A DNA stretch of 53,989 nt from the NCBI GenBank assembly GCA_024222395.1, contig JAAEPE010000123.1, positions 1 to 53,989 on the forward strand, read 5' to 3'. The notes under the pieces were generated by a model, which saw nothing but the letters and a program-made list of their open reading frames with translations, did not search any database and was not told the DNA's origin. Position numbers and translations under genes: made by a program. This DNA comes from Myxococcales bacterium (GTDB taxonomy: Bacteria; Myxococcota_A; Polyangia; Haliangiales; Haliangiaceae). This document shows, in pieces, positions 8,493 through 17,392 of the stretch (its first letter is position 1; each line of letters starts with the position of its first letter).

Positions 8493-9518
8493 ATGAGCGA
8501 CGCACCTAAGCCCTACCCAACCGTGGTCGCCGTTACCGGAGCCTGTACCGACCTTGGCGTCGAGACACTCCGTCAGCTCAGTGACGACCCAAGGATCGAG
8601 CGCCTCATAGCCTTGGATGTGGCAAAGCCCGATGTCATTAGCGACAAGGTGCAATTCGTCCGTCTCGACCTGAGCCAACCCGGTGCTGGCATGCGCATCG
8701 CCGATGTTCTCGACGAATACTCCCCAGACACGTTTGTCCATGGTGCCTTTCTCAGTACTCCCACCCACGACGGCGGGTGGGCCCACGAACTCGAGGATGT
8801 CGGCACGATGCATGTACTCGATGCCTGTGCTCGCAATCCGCCACAGCGCCTCGTGCTTCTCTCGACCACGCTTGTCTACGGCGCCAAACCCGATCAGCCG
8901 ACGTATCTCCGTGAAGACGCCAGGCTCGGCGAAGTCACGAAGTCGCGATTCGTCAACGATCGCATACGCGCCGAAGAACAGGTGCTGCGCTTCGCCCGCA
9001 GCCATCCAAGCATAGACGTATGCTCGCTGCGTTTCGCCAAAGTACTCGGTCCCAATTCCGACAACATCTTCACCCGTTTTCTCTCTAGACCCGTTGCGCC
9101 AACCCTCGCTGGATACGACCCACTGATGCAGTGTGTGCATGAAGACGATGCTATTCGCGCCATCTTGCTCGCGATTCGCAAGAGTGCTCGAGGCGTCTTT
9201 AATATCGTGGGTAAAGACATCTTACCCTACACCACGCTCTTGGCTCTGCTCGGAAGGTTGCCACTACCACTACCCTTGCCCATCGCCAGAGCGGTCGGCA
9301 AGGCAATGTGGGCAACCAAGCTAAGTGAAGTTCCTAGCACCATGGTCGAGCATCTTCAGTACAGCTGCGTCGCCGACGAAGGCAAGGCTCGTGTGGAGTT
9401 GGGATTTGAAGCCAAGTACGACATTCGCCAGACCCTCGCAGAGTTTCTCGGAATGCCGATCGACCGTCCCGCACCCGCGGGGCGACCTACAGCCCAATCA
9501 GCAACCTGGATGAATTGA
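8493..9518 (+). CDS. extended SDR-family NAD(P)-dependent epimerase/dehydratase-like protein
   Basis: A 341-residue Rossmann protein. The nucleotide-binding loop reads VTGACTDLG (residues 14-22, standing for TGxxGxxG), followed by an acidic end of the second strand (ALDVAKPD) and the SSTxVYG-like LLSTTLVYG that carries the catalytic Ser/Thr. The usual YxxxK is not evident: the aligned stretch reads RFVNDR, so Tyr and Lys seem replaced by Phe and Arg. That suggests altered chemistry or a binding role rather than classical epimerase activity. The stop overlaps the start of the acyltransferase gene by one base (TGATG), so both probably act in one pathway of lipid or polyketide-like envelope metabolism. 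Confidence 0.75.
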   Translation: MSDAPKPYPTVVAVTGACTDLGVETLRQLSDDPRIERLIALDVAKPDVISDKVQFVRLDLSQPGAGMRIADVLDEYSPDTFVHGAFLSTPTHDGGWAHELEDVGTMHVLDACARNPPQRLVLLSTTLVYGAKPDQPTYLREDARLGEVTKSRFVNDRIRAEEQVLRFARSHPSIDVCSLRFAKVLGPNSDNIFTRFLSRPVAPTLAGYDPLMQCVHEDDAIRAILLAIRKSARGVFNIVGKDILPYTTLLALLGRLPLPLPLPIARAVGKAMWATKLSEVPSTMVEHLQYSCVADEGKARVELGFEAKYDIRQTLAEFLGMPIDRPAPAGRPTAQSATWMN

Positions 9519-10546
9519 TGCCCAACTCCAAGCACAACAAGCCGTCTGACTCGAGCGATACTCGAGCGAGCGAGAGCCAAGGCCCGTGGGCTGGCAGCGA
9601 CGATAGTTACTTCCTTGGTGCCGAGGCTGCACTACCTCCGGGCCAATACGGACAGACCATTCCCTCTCACCTCCCAGATCCGGTTGCGCAGGCTCGAGTC
9701 TTGCGAGAACTTCAGCGACGCGTCCGCTCGACAATGTCGCCCGCATTTCCCGTCGAGACCAAGCGCATCCTGCCCGGCGCAGCGCTGCTCGCTGGCTATC
9801 GGCACTTCGCCCTGCGCTCCAGGTCTCTCGCAGTGGATGAGTTCGGCCGCGATCCAAGCTACGGTGAAGTCGCAAGACCAGTTCTCGACTTCCTCTACCA
9901 AGACTGGCTCAGCGTAAAACTACAGGGTCTTGAGAACCTTCCCACCGATGGAGGCGCAATCCTCGTATGCAATCACACGGGGACCCTGCCCTACGATGCC
10001 ACGATGCTCATGCACGGCATTCGAACGGAACACCCGCTCAAGCTCCGGGTCCGCCCACTGCTGGAAGACCGCTTGGCTCGACAAGCCTTCTTGGGAGTCG
10101 CCTTGCGGAAGCTTGGTGCTGTGCGGGCGTGTCAGGAAAACGCCACGCGACTACTAGAGAACGGCTCGCTCATCGCGGTCTTCCCTGAGGGTCGCCGAGC
10201 CCTACTCAAAAAGCGGACCTCTCCTGAAAAACTCCAGCGCTTTGGTCGCGGCGGCTTCATTCGCCTCGCACTGCGTACAATTGCCCCCTTGATACCGGTG
10301 GCTATCGTGCCCAAACCCGTCAAGTGGCTTCCAGAGGGCGTTGCGAATCGTGTTCACGCAGCTGCTCGCCTTGCACTTTTTCCGACTCCGGGTCCGTGGA
10401 CGATCCAAATCGGCAAACCCATTGATCTCAGTGAACAACTGGCCGAAACAGAGTGGGAAGAACGGGTCCAGGTGGCTCAAGAGGCTCAGAGAATCCGCCT
10501 GCACATCGCTGAAATGATACAGCAAATCTTGAATTCAACCACTTAG
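9518..10546 (+). CDS. lysophospholipid / 1-acylglycerol-3-phosphate acyltransferase family protein
   Basis: The PlsC-type core begins about residue 140. Block I is NHTGTLPYD, the His-x(n)-Asp pair with a longer spacing than HX4D, as seen in the MGAT-like branch. Block III is FPEGRR, and a glycine-rich block (RFGRGGFIRLAL) and an APLIPVAIV strand follow. An N-terminal extension of about 110 residues is polar and specific to this protein. The reaction expected is transfer of an acyl chain to a lysolipid or glycerol acceptor at the inner membrane. The ATG at 9518 shares a base with the SDR stop; a TTG directly before it is a less likely start. Confidence 0.85.
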   Translation: MPNSKHNKPSDSSDTRASESQGPWAGSDDSYFLGAEAALPPGQYGQTIPSHLPDPVAQARVLRELQRRVRSTMSPAFPVETKRILPGAALLAGYRHFALRSRSLAVDEFGRDPSYGEVARPVLDFLYQDWLSVKLQGLENLPTDGGAILVCNHTGTLPYDATMLMHGIRTEHPLKLRVRPLLEDRLARQAFLGVALRKLGAVRACQENATRLLENGSLIAVFPEGRRALLKKRTSPEKLQRFGRGGFIRLALRTIAPLIPVAIVPKPVKWLPEGVANRVHAAARLALFPTPGPWTIQIGKPIDLSEQLAETEWEERVQVAQEAQRIRLHIAEMIQQILNSTT

Positions 10547-10623
10547 CCACCTGGCTCATAGGCTCTAGCGCGAACCAGACATTCCAGCTAGCATCATTGG
10601 TGGAATAGCCGGAGAGACGAGCC

Positions 10624-11172
10624 ATGGACCCCCTTGACCAGAGCGCAGCGCAGTTTGAGTCAACACTCGACAAGGCGCGAGCCTTGCTCGCAGGAGAGTG
10701 TGATAGCGACGAGGCCCTCAGCGCCAACGCACTGGTCTCTCAGGCCCTTGCTTGGCGTCCGGACTCTTGCACAGCCTGGATTCTCAAATGCCAGGTTCAC
10801 TCGACGCTCGGCGATGACACAGCTGCACTCGCTGCGGTCGAAATGGCACTGCGTTCCAATCCAACCTCTTCCGAGGTGCTGTACTGGAGAGCTGCGGTGC
10901 TATCGGATCTCGAACGTCACTCCGAAGCACTCAAGACCATCAATCGCTGCTTCCGCTTCTTGCGGACCGACGACGCCTGGCTGCTCGAAGACCTCTACTG
11001 TGAGAAAGCGATGATTCTGAACTCCGTCGGGCGGCTTGAAGATGCGGTGGCGACATATGAGGCCGGTCTTCGTCGCTGCCCGAGTTCCTCTTTGCTGAAG
11101 TCAGGCCTGGCACCACTGAGAGGCGGAATCCCTCGAAAGAGTCTCCAACTCCTCCAAGGCGGCGCGCGCTAG
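10624..11172 (+). CDS. TPR-repeat protein
   Basis: A 182-residue soluble protein of about four tetratricopeptide repeats: SANALVSQALAWRPDS, ALAAVEMALRSNPTS, ALKTINRCFRF and DAVATYEAGLRRCPSS show the helix A/B pattern with Ala and Gly at packing positions. There is no signal peptide or membrane segment, so it is probably a cytoplasmic scaffold. A purine-rich GAGAGACGAG precedes the ATG. Its TAG stop overlaps the TAG of the histidine kinase gene on the other strand (the palindrome CTAG at 11169-11172), so the two convergent genes end on the same four bases and there is no room for a terminator between them. Confidence 0.75.
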   Translation: MDPLDQSAAQFESTLDKARALLAGECDSDEALSANALVSQALAWRPDSCTAWILKCQVHSTLGDDTAALAAVEMALRSNPTSSEVLYWRAAVLSDLERHSEALKTINRCFRFLRTDDAWLLEDLYCEKAMILNSVGRLEDAVATYEAGLRRCPSSSLLKSGLAPLRGGIPRKSLQLLQGGAR

Positions 11173-12371
11173 CCTGGAGGAGGGGCGGCAACTTCAGTGC
11201 TATCGCTCTGCGATGTCTCATCGACGATGCAGTCGGGCAATCGAAGCACGAAGCACGCCGGTAGTTCACGCCGTTCGGCAACCGTTATTGTGCCTGAATG
11301 AGCATCGGCGGCAAGCCGACAGAAATACAAGCCTAGGCCACGATTGGAGCGAGTACCTTTGCGCCGACCTTCAAGTCGATAGTAGCGCTCGAACATACGC
11401 CCTCGCTCTACTGTGGGAATCGCTGGACCGTCGTTCCCAACTTCGAAGATGAGGTCTCGCCCCTCTGCCAAGACGCTCAGCACAACCTTGCCACAGCGGG
11501 GTGCGTATCGAACCGCATTGTCGAGGAGGTTCTCAAGAATACGCGCGATGAGCTGCCGATCGAAGCTGGCATGCACTGTCTCAGGGCAGCGCACGTGCAT
11601 ATGTAGATATCGCGCTTCCGTTGCCGTCTTGTAGAAACTCGGCATACGCGCAACCAGGCCGTAGACATCGACGCTCTCACGCGTAGCCTGCAAAGTGCCG
11701 CCCTCGAACTCTTCGACATCCAATAGCCCGGCGACCATGCTCAGCGTTCTCGTGCTCAGCTGTTCGAGGTCATCCAGACACTGGCCAATCATCGTATCTT
11801 CGGCGTCCGAGAGCACTTCTTCGAGCAACTGCACGTTGCCGACAATCGCCGACAGCGGATTGCGCAAGTCGTGCACGATCAGGGCGGCAAGGGCCCTTCG
11901 CCTCTCTTGTTCACGCCCGAGCTCTGCATTGACGTTAACCAAGTCTGCATGGACTCGCTGGCGCTCGATGAGTGTAGCGATACGAACCAAGAACTCTGGC
12001 GTCGAAATTGGCGTCGCCATGAAGTCGTCGCAAGCGCCGGCAAAGCACTGTATTTCGTCGCGGATGCGTTCCTCACCGCCGACAACGACGATCGGCAGAA
12101 ACGCGTCTCCGGCCAGCTCTCTTAGGCGCCTCGCAAAATCTGTAGCGCCAGGGGCTGGCAAGTCCAAACTCACAATCGCAGCGCCGAGAAGCGAGGGCTC
12201 GCACTGCTCGAGTGCCAGCTCGCAACAGGAGAAGACCGCGCAGTGGTAGTCCCTTTGTTCCAAAGCCCGCAAGAGCTCAAGCACCTCTTGTGATTCCGGA
12301 TCCTGATGGACCAGCACAATTTTTGCGCCAGCTCCAACTTCCGCCGGTGGCGCTCCATCGTTCTTGTCCAT
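11169..12371 (-). CDS. receiver-domain histidine kinase (atypical REC, HisKA, HATPase)
   Basis: Residues 16-135 form a CheY-like receiver domain with a candidate phospho-acceptor Asp70 (VSLD), but the acidic pocket has only one Asp (HQD) and the usual Lys before Pro is Thr120 (FMATP), so phosphorylation may be impaired. A coiled linker leads to HisKA with the H-box VHDLRNPL (His167), then HATPase_c with N-box ENLLDNAVRYAP, a G1-type VGNDGPAI and G2 NRGLGLYFC. There are no membrane segments, so it is a cytoplasmic kinase. It lies 10 bp downstream of the FHA-GGDEF gene in the same direction, which suggests that c-di-GMP output and phosphorelay are produced together. No dedicated response regulator is adjacent. 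Confidence 0.88.
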   Translation of the reverse strand: MDKNDGAPPAEVGAGAKIVLVHQDPESQEVLELLRALEQRDYHCAVFSCCELALEQCEPSLLGAAIVSLDLPAPGATDFARRLRELAGDAFLPIVVVGGEERIRDEIQCFAGACDDFMATPISTPEFLVRIATLIERQRVHADLVNVNAELGREQERRRALAALIVHDLRNPLSAIVGNVQLLEEVLSDAEDTMIGQCLDDLEQLSTRTLSMVAGLLDVEEFEGGTLQATRESVDVYGLVARMPSFYKTATEARYLHMHVRCPETVHASFDRQLIARILENLLDNAVRYAPRCGKVVLSVLAEGRDLIFEVGNDGPAIPTVERGRMFERYYRLEGRRKGTRSNRGLGLYFCRLAADAHSGTITVAERRELPACFVLRLPDCIVDETSQSDSTEVAAPPPG

Positions 12372-12381
12372 TTACTGCGCA

Positions 12382-13227
12382 CTACCCGACAACTTGATTT
12401 CGGCCCCGCTCTTTAGCGATGTAGAGTTTTTCATCTGCCAATTTGACGAGCTCGTCGGGGGCTTGAAGCTCCGGCGTGAGACATGCGACGCCTATCGATA
12501 CTGTAAGCGGTATCCGCACGCCCTCGAACTCGAAAGCCGTACGCTCCAGCAGGACACGCACCTTCTCCGCAAAGACAACGGCGTTGGCGCTATCAATTTC
12601 TGGCAAGACGATCGCGAACTCCTCACCACCGTAGCGGGCTAGAATATCCTCCCGTCGGATACGAGTCTTCACGGTCGCCGCGAGTTGCCGGAGGATGTGA
12701 TCGCCTGCGAGGTGACCGTGGGTATCGTTGATCCCTTTGAAATGGTCGATATCGAACATGATCAGCGAAAGCTGACGGCGGTATCGCTGCGCTCGTCCAA
12801 TCTCGCGCTCCAGCGTCTCGACAAAGTAGCGTTTGTTGAAGATTTGAGTCAGTCCATCGACAGTGGTGAGGCGATAAATCTCTTCGTGATACGCGTTCTC
12901 GATGTTGGTGCCGACCAGGAACTTGAAGATACATCGACCGACTTTGATGAAATCCCCGTCGCGCAGCACGTACTCGTCGACAAGCTCGTCGTTCACGTAG
13001 GTGCCATTCGTCGACCCAAAGTCTCGCAGGAGAACGGTTTGCCCCGTATTGATCAATTTGCAGTGATTGCGGGAAACGGACTCTTGGTCGATTTGCACGT
13101 CCGCACTCGAAGAGCGACCGATGCAAACGTTCTTCTTGTCGACGTTGTACTTCTTGCCCAAATCTAGGCCATAGATGACCACAAGGCATGCATCTCGCGT
13201 GGTCGCACGGTCTGTAGTACTTGACAT
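12382..13227 (-). CDS. FHA-domain diguanylate cyclase (FHA-GGDEF)
   Basis: The N-terminal FHA domain shows [17 protein letters not shown] and [11 protein letters not shown], the phosphothreonine-binding loops. A short linker leads to a GGDEF domain with [10 protein letters not shown], the active-site GGEEF and an intact inhibitory RxxD (RRED) five residues before it, so an active, product-inhibited c-di-GMP synthase is expected. The frame is open to a TTG at 13269, but I chose the ATG at 13227. A perfect 16-bp palindrome abuts that ATG. The gene leads an apparent two-gene operon with the receiver-kinase, suggesting that Ser/Thr-kinase signalling feeds a c-di-GMP pathway. Confidence 0.88.
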   Translation of the reverse strand: MSSTTDRATTRDACLVVIYGLDLGKKYNVDKKNVCIGRSSSADVQIDQESVSRNHCKLINTGQTVLLRDFGSTNGTYVNDELVDEYVLRDGDFIKVGRCIFKFLVGTNIENAYHEEIYRLTTVDGLTQIFNKRYFVETLEREIGRAQRYRRQLSLIMFDIDHFKGINDTHGHLAGDHILRQLAATVKTRIRREDILARYGGEEFAIVLPEIDSANAVVFAEKVRVLLERTAFEFEGVRIPLTVSIGVACLTPELQAPDELVKLADEKLYIAKERGRNQVVG

Positions 13228-13243
13228 GACGGTTATAACCGTC
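13228..13243. promoter_or_regulatory. perfect 16-bp palindrome abutting the FHA-GGDEF start codon
   Basis: GACGGTTATAACCGTC is identical to its reverse complement and ends at the base before the ATG at 13227. If that ATG is the start, the site could be a repressor operator or an RNA hairpin covering the translation start. If the TTG at 13269 is used instead, the palindrome lies inside the coding sequence. The function is inferred; only the symmetry is seen. Confidence 0.45.
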
Positions 13244-13342
13244 TTATTTTCCACACCAGAGTTACTCAAAACGAATCACTGTCGAGAATACTAGAAGAGC
13301 CGGCAATATCCTAGGGCACGAGCAATTCTAGGCGCGAAGCAC

Positions 13343-13879
13343 CTAGCGATCCTGCACGACATGGGGCTCTTCGGATGCACACAAGAGCCTATCGTCTCCC
13401 TCTTGCCGACATAGCAGCACGTCTTCGAGTTGGTAGGCACCGTTCCGAAAATGGTAGTTGTGAACGAGGTGCCGCTCCCCTTTAGGCAACCGCCACCAGG
13501 CTCGAATCGGAGAAAAGCCCCCTTCCCCCTGGGATCGACCGATTTCGAGGGATGCACCCGAGACCGTACCGATATACCGTGAACACTCGTCAATCCGCGT
13601 GAAGAGATTCCAGGAGCAGTTGCCGGAAGCACACAAATTCCGGTCCGCAAAGACCTTTTCGACTTGGCCATCCCCGTTGAGATCCCGGTGGGCGTTGCGA
13701 AGCGAGGGGCTTGCCGAAAGCACCCCAGAGCGCTCTGGATCGGCACAGTCACCAAGCGCCACATTCGCCGCAGTCACCTTAGTACGAGTCGTCTTACCAC
13801 CGCAGGCTGTAGCAAGGAACACAATCGCCCCGGCTGTCAGCCTCGATCGCAGGCGCATCCATAGTCTTCTTCCGTTCAT
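13343..13879 (-). CDS. small lipoprotein with an FG-GAP-like loop
   Basis: From the ATG at 13879 the product starts MNGRRLWMRLRSR, a basic n-region, then a hydrophobic core and the lipobox ATAC. The TTG 33 bases upstream gives a poorer signal and is not used. The mature protein of about 150 residues has one DLNGDGQVEKVF loop typical of calcium-binding FG-GAP/VCBS repeats, and six or more Cys that probably form disulfides (NLCASGNCSW, DVLLC, RLLCASEE). It is likely an outer-membrane lipoprotein of unknown role. It is divergent from the transpeptidase gene and is upstream of the FHA-GGDEF gene with a gap of about 110 bp. Confidence 0.7.
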   Translation of the reverse strand: MNGRRLWMRLRSRLTAGAIVFLATACGGKTTRTKVTAANVALGDCADPERSGVLSASPSLRNAHRDLNGDGQVEKVFADRNLCASGNCSWNLFTRIDECSRYIGTVSGASLEIGRSQGEGGFSPIRAWWRLPKGERHLVHNYHFRNGAYQLEDVLLCRQEGDDRLLCASEEPHVVQDR

Positions 13880-13953
13880 CTTGAGCTTGCGCAGTATGCA
13901 CCTTTTTTGCAACTCACTGGGCTCTGCGGGACAATGCTTGCCCGCCCACTCCT

Positions 13954-15207
13954 ATGTTTCGTCTGTCCAGATCTGCTCGCAACTCGCTGCTTGCCGTCGG
14001 TGCCGTGCTCGCCCTCTTCGTCGGATTGAAATCTGACGCTGACGGAGGCGCCCCATCGGCACACATCCCCACAGCAAAGCGGCGCGCCAAGCCCAAGGTC
14101 AAACCTGCCCCCGAACCCCGCAAGGATTTGCTCGTCGGAGATGTCTCATTGCGGGGGCAAGTAGACCTGGACAAACGGCGATTGGTCGACGACCACTTCG
14201 AGACCACGCTGCCGGATGGGAGTCTTGCGGTACTCACCCTCGATCCGAAATGGCAGGCAGCAGCAGAGAAGGTGCTGAGTCAGGCCAAGGCGCCGCAAGC
14301 ATCAATTGTTGTCATGCAGCCTGACGGCAAGATCCTTGCGCTCGCCGCTGGTCGGTACCAGAATAGCGCTGTTAAGGGCGATGCCAGCCTCGGTGTTTCG
14401 GTCTGGGCCCCTGCTGCGTCTGTCTTCAAGATTGTGACAGCGTCGTCTCTCCTCGCCAACGGCCTCTCTCCAAAGAAGGAGGTCTGCTACCACGGGGGAC
14501 TGCGCTCAGTTGAAGCTAGCAATCTCATTGACAGCAAACGTGCAGACGGCGCCTGCAACAACCTCGAATACGCACTAGCCAACTCACAAAATGCGCTCAT
14601 CGCCAAATTGGTCACCAAGTTTCTTGGTCGCAAGGAACTGGCAAAGGCTGCAAAGGCATTTGGTTTTGGGCGCGCGCCACAGTTCGCACTGAAGGCTGGG
14701 GCGCCGACTGTCAATTTGCCGAGCGAACCGCTCGCCTTCGCGCGGGTCGCAGCTGGTTTCTGGCAGAGTGAGCTATCAGCTCTCAGCGGTGCTCTCATCG
14801 CCAACACCATCGCCTCTGGTGGTATGGCAGTCACCCCCCGCATCGTGGCGGAGGTTCGAGAACAACATCGAACCATCCCAGTGGTGGCTAAGGTGCCCGA
14901 GCGAGTTCTTGAGGAGAAGCTCGCCAAGTCCGTCGCCAATATGATGAGCGCGACCACCCGATACGGGACTGCCAAGAAAGCCTTTCACGATCGCCGCGGC
15001 AAGCCTTACATGAGTGGCACCACCGTTGCGGGCAAGACAGGGAGCCTGAGCCGTACGGACCCCGACTATCTGGGCTACTCATGGTTCGTGGGCTTCGCTC
15101 CGGTCGATGAACCCAAGGTTGCGATCTCGGTTTTGTTGGGCAACCCTGCAAAGTGGCACCTCAAAGCGCACACCGCGGCTCGCCTGGTACTCGACTCACA
15201 GTTCTAG
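13954..15207 (+). CDS. penicillin-binding protein, transpeptidase domain only
   Basis: After a single N-terminal membrane segment (residues about 11-25) and a basic proline-rich linker, a penicillin-binding transpeptidase domain carries all three serine-enzyme motifs: SVFK (Ser156-Lys159), SQN (211-213) and KTGS (361-364). There is no glycosyltransferase domain, and the 417 residues are short for class B PBPs, which usually exceed 550, so this is a minimal periplasmic transpeptidase or carboxypeptidase anchored in the inner membrane. No cell-division or rod-shape gene is nearby. A specialised peptidoglycan role is inferred. Confidence 0.85.
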   Translation: MFRLSRSARNSLLAVGAVLALFVGLKSDADGGAPSAHIPTAKRRAKPKVKPAPEPRKDLLVGDVSLRGQVDLDKRRLVDDHFETTLPDGSLAVLTLDPKWQAAAEKVLSQAKAPQASIVVMQPDGKILALAAGRYQNSAVKGDASLGVSVWAPAASVFKIVTASSLLANGLSPKKEVCYHGGLRSVEASNLIDSKRADGACNNLEYALANSQNALIAKLVTKFLGRKELAKAAKAFGFGRAPQFALKAGAPTVNLPSEPLAFARVAAGFWQSELSALSGALIANTIASGGMAVTPRIVAEVREQHRTIPVVAKVPERVLEEKLAKSVANMMSATTRYGTAKKAFHDRRGKPYMSGTTVAGKTGSLSRTDPDYLGYSWFVGFAPVDEPKVAISVLLGNPAKWHLKAHTAARLVLDSQF

Positions 15208-15307
15208 TCGCCATCTCTGGTCCTCGTCGCCAGTCAAGGACCGCATAGCTCACAGGCCCTCGCTCGGTTCTTTGATAGGATAGATCCGCAAGCCAGCGAG
15301 AATCTTG

Positions 15308-16429
15308 ATGAAGAAACAACTCAGCTTAACTCTGCTTTCCACCCTCTGTGCTCTGGGTGTGCTCTCCGCATCACCGAACCTCAGCTCGGCCCAACCCGCC
15401 GCAGAAGCTGATGCCCATAACGATGCAGGCAAAGCCCTATTCAAGGAGCGCCGCTACCTTGAGGCCTACCGGCGATTCAAGCAGGCCGCAGAGCTCAGCG
15501 CCGAAGGGCGCTTCTATTTCAACATCTGCTTCTCACTTAACTACCTAGAGCGCTTCGAAGAGGCCGTTGCCGCTTGCGAGCAAGTGGAACCCAACGGCGC
15601 CGACCCAGCGCTAATGAAGAAGACCAATACGGTGCTGACGGCACTCCGAGCCAAGCTACCAGCCCCCGCGGATCCGCCCCCAGCAGGGCCAACGACGGCC
15701 CCGAATGCTCCCGACCCGACGAATCCAAACCCCGCCGGCACGACCACCGATCCCAACGCAACCACTCCAAACGCAACGGAGACACCTCCCAACGCCAATC
15801 CCGGCGACACACGCTGGCCAGTCCCAGACCCCTTCGCAACGAAGGAGCCCACGGGGGACTATGCGTGGTCGCTCGGCCTGACGCTCAATCCGCTGGCCAA
15901 CTTGGGCGTTGGCACGGACAGTGACGGAGACGCTGTCTACTCTGCGGGCGTCGGTCTCAACGTCTTTGCGAACTTCATGTACGGCGCCGAGCAGCAGATA
16001 GGCATCCAAGTCTACGGGGGCGCCGGCAGCCTGCCTCCAGCGGACGATGCGGTCCCCGACCCTCTCACCATCTACGACCTTGGCGGTGCTATTTACAAGC
16101 ACTATCCGCTCGCCAAGAATATCGACTTCAGCCCACTCGTTGGTCTACACGCTGGCTTCATGCAACCGGATTCCAGCTCTAAGGAAGTCTTGCTAGTGGT
16201 TGGGCTCAAGCTACAGGCCTCAGTGGACTACTACCTCGGTGCCGGGCGGGAGCACGTACTTAGCTTTGCACCTGCAATCAAGGCGTACAGCCCTGCATTT
16301 TCTGAGTCTGAGATGGATGCTAAGGACGACGGCCTCGACACCGGAGGAGCCATCCTGGAATTTGGTTTCGGATACACATACCGATTCACAAGCCCATTTG
16401 GTTCGGGCCCGCTATTCACACTCGAGTAG
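15308..16429 (+). CDS. exported protein: TPR segment, Pro/Thr/Asn linker, beta-barrel-like C-terminus
   Basis: The ATG at 15308 (a TTG precedes it) starts a signal peptide ending SSAQ near residue 30. Residues 35-105 form about two TPR-like helical hairpins (NDAGKALFKERRYLEAYRRF). Residues 120-175 are a low-complexity Pro/Thr/Asn/Ala linker. The last 190 residues alternate hydrophobic and polar residues with Gly and aromatic residues and look like an eight- to ten-stranded outer-membrane barrel, though the final residue is Glu rather than Phe. This layout is common among Myxococcota envelope proteins of unknown function. The gene converges on the TPR gene at 16469. Confidence 0.65.
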   Translation: MKKQLSLTLLSTLCALGVLSASPNLSSAQPAAEADAHNDAGKALFKERRYLEAYRRFKQAAELSAEGRFYFNICFSLNYLERFEEAVAACEQVEPNGADPALMKKTNTVLTALRAKLPAPADPPPAGPTTAPNAPDPTNPNPAGTTTDPNATTPNATETPPNANPGDTRWPVPDPFATKEPTGDYAWSLGLTLNPLANLGVGTDSDGDAVYSAGVGLNVFANFMYGAEQQIGIQVYGGAGSLPPADDAVPDPLTIYDLGGAIYKHYPLAKNIDFSPLVGLHAGFMQPDSSSKEVLLVVGLKLQASVDYYLGAGREHVLSFAPAIKAYSPAFSESEMDAKDDGLDTGGAILEFGFGYTYRFTSPFGSGPLFTLE

Positions 16430-16447
16430 CAAACGTAAGCCTTTGCA

Positions 16448-16474
16448 GCATTCCCTTGAGAGTACTTCTCAGGG
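16448..16474. terminator. stem-loop between convergent genes
   Basis: ATTCCCTTGAGA and TCTCAGGGAAT pair across a short GTACT loop, with one bulged base. The hairpin lies between the 3' ends of the convergent genes ending at 16429 and 16469 and overlaps the last bases of the latter. There is no U-tract on either side, so intrinsic termination is uncertain. Confidence 0.4.
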
Positions 16475-17392
16475 AATACTCGGAGGTGCCAGGGCCGTCC
16501 TTGGCGACTCCCTGGCCATGCGCTGGCTCCGACGGGCAGCTCGGAGTATCTGCACCGCCTTGCGACGAGCCATCTGCGCGAACCTGTGGTTTGGATGCTT
16601 GGTGGCGAACTTTGTAAACGCCTGGCGCGCCTCGGGCATATCCCCGGCCTTCACCAACGTATTTGCTAGGTGGAAGCGCGCGTCATAGATTCCCGCCTGC
16701 TCGACACGTCCCTCAATCGCCTTTTCTAGCTCTGCAATCGCCTCGGGTTGCGACCCCTGGCTCGATAGTGAGATTCCAAGGTAGTAGCGCATCTCGGCCA
16801 TCCGCTCGCCCTCGTCGGAGTAAGCCAACCCACGTCGAAGCTCGGCAGTGGCCGCCTCGAAGTCGTTGCGCCGAAAGGCCTCGACACCAGCAAGGAATCC
16901 GGATTCGACCATCTCAGCCCGCGCGTTCTTAAGTCCGTCAACAAAGACCTCACGCTCGGTCTCGGACAACTCCAACTCCTCCAACGCATCGTAGCCCGCG
17001 ATAACGTCGCCGCTTCGCCCCTCGCGTATCAGTCGGTAGTACTCCGCTGCAGCGCGAGCCGACCGCTTGCGCTCCACTTGGGAATCCTGCAGGTCGCGAG
17101 CGCGTGCCCGAGCCTCCTTCGCGGACTCTAGAGCCTCGTCGCGCGCCTGAGTAATCGCAGCCGACCGACTCAGATAGAGCACGTAGAACGCGCCGCCAAG
17201 CAGCACAGTGAAGAGCATATAGGCCACAAAGGAGTTCAGTTGCTGGGCCCGCCCTCGGCTCTTCTGCCTTTGGGCCAAGACCTCCATGGCCCTGGCGATT
17301 TGCGAACTGGCGTCGAGAGTCTTGTCGATGGCCTCTGTATGGTCCTCGACGACTCCCCTTAACACTTTGATTTCTCGATGCATTTCGTCCAT
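16469..17392 (-). CDS. membrane-anchored coiled-coil / TPR protein
   Basis: The start at 17392 is preceded by GGGGAG about seven bases upstream; the frame is open a further 61 codons, but that stretch is Arg-rich and unlikely to be protein. The 307-residue product has a short helical N-terminus, one membrane segment (AYMLFTVLLGGAFYVLYL), a long charged coiled coil and then TPR units (DFEAATAELRRGLAYS, PEAIAELEKAI, PEARQAFTKFATKHPNH). The last unit resembles the TPR of YbgF-like proteins. It probably sits in the inner membrane with the TPR part in the periplasm, as an assembly or scaffold factor. It is divergent from the adenylate-forming enzyme gene. Confidence 0.7.
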   Translation of the reverse strand: MDEMHREIKVLRGVVEDHTEAIDKTLDASSQIARAMEVLAQRQKSRGRAQQLNSFVAYMLFTVLLGGAFYVLYLSRSAAITQARDEALESAKEARARARDLQDSQVERKRSARAAAEYYRLIREGRSGDVIAGYDALEELELSETEREVFVDGLKNARAEMVESGFLAGVEAFRRNDFEAATAELRRGLAYSDEGERMAEMRYYLGISLSSQGSQPEAIAELEKAIEGRVEQAGIYDARFHLANTLVKAGDMPEARQAFTKFATKHPNHRFAQMARRKAVQILRAARRSQRMARESPRTALAPPSIP

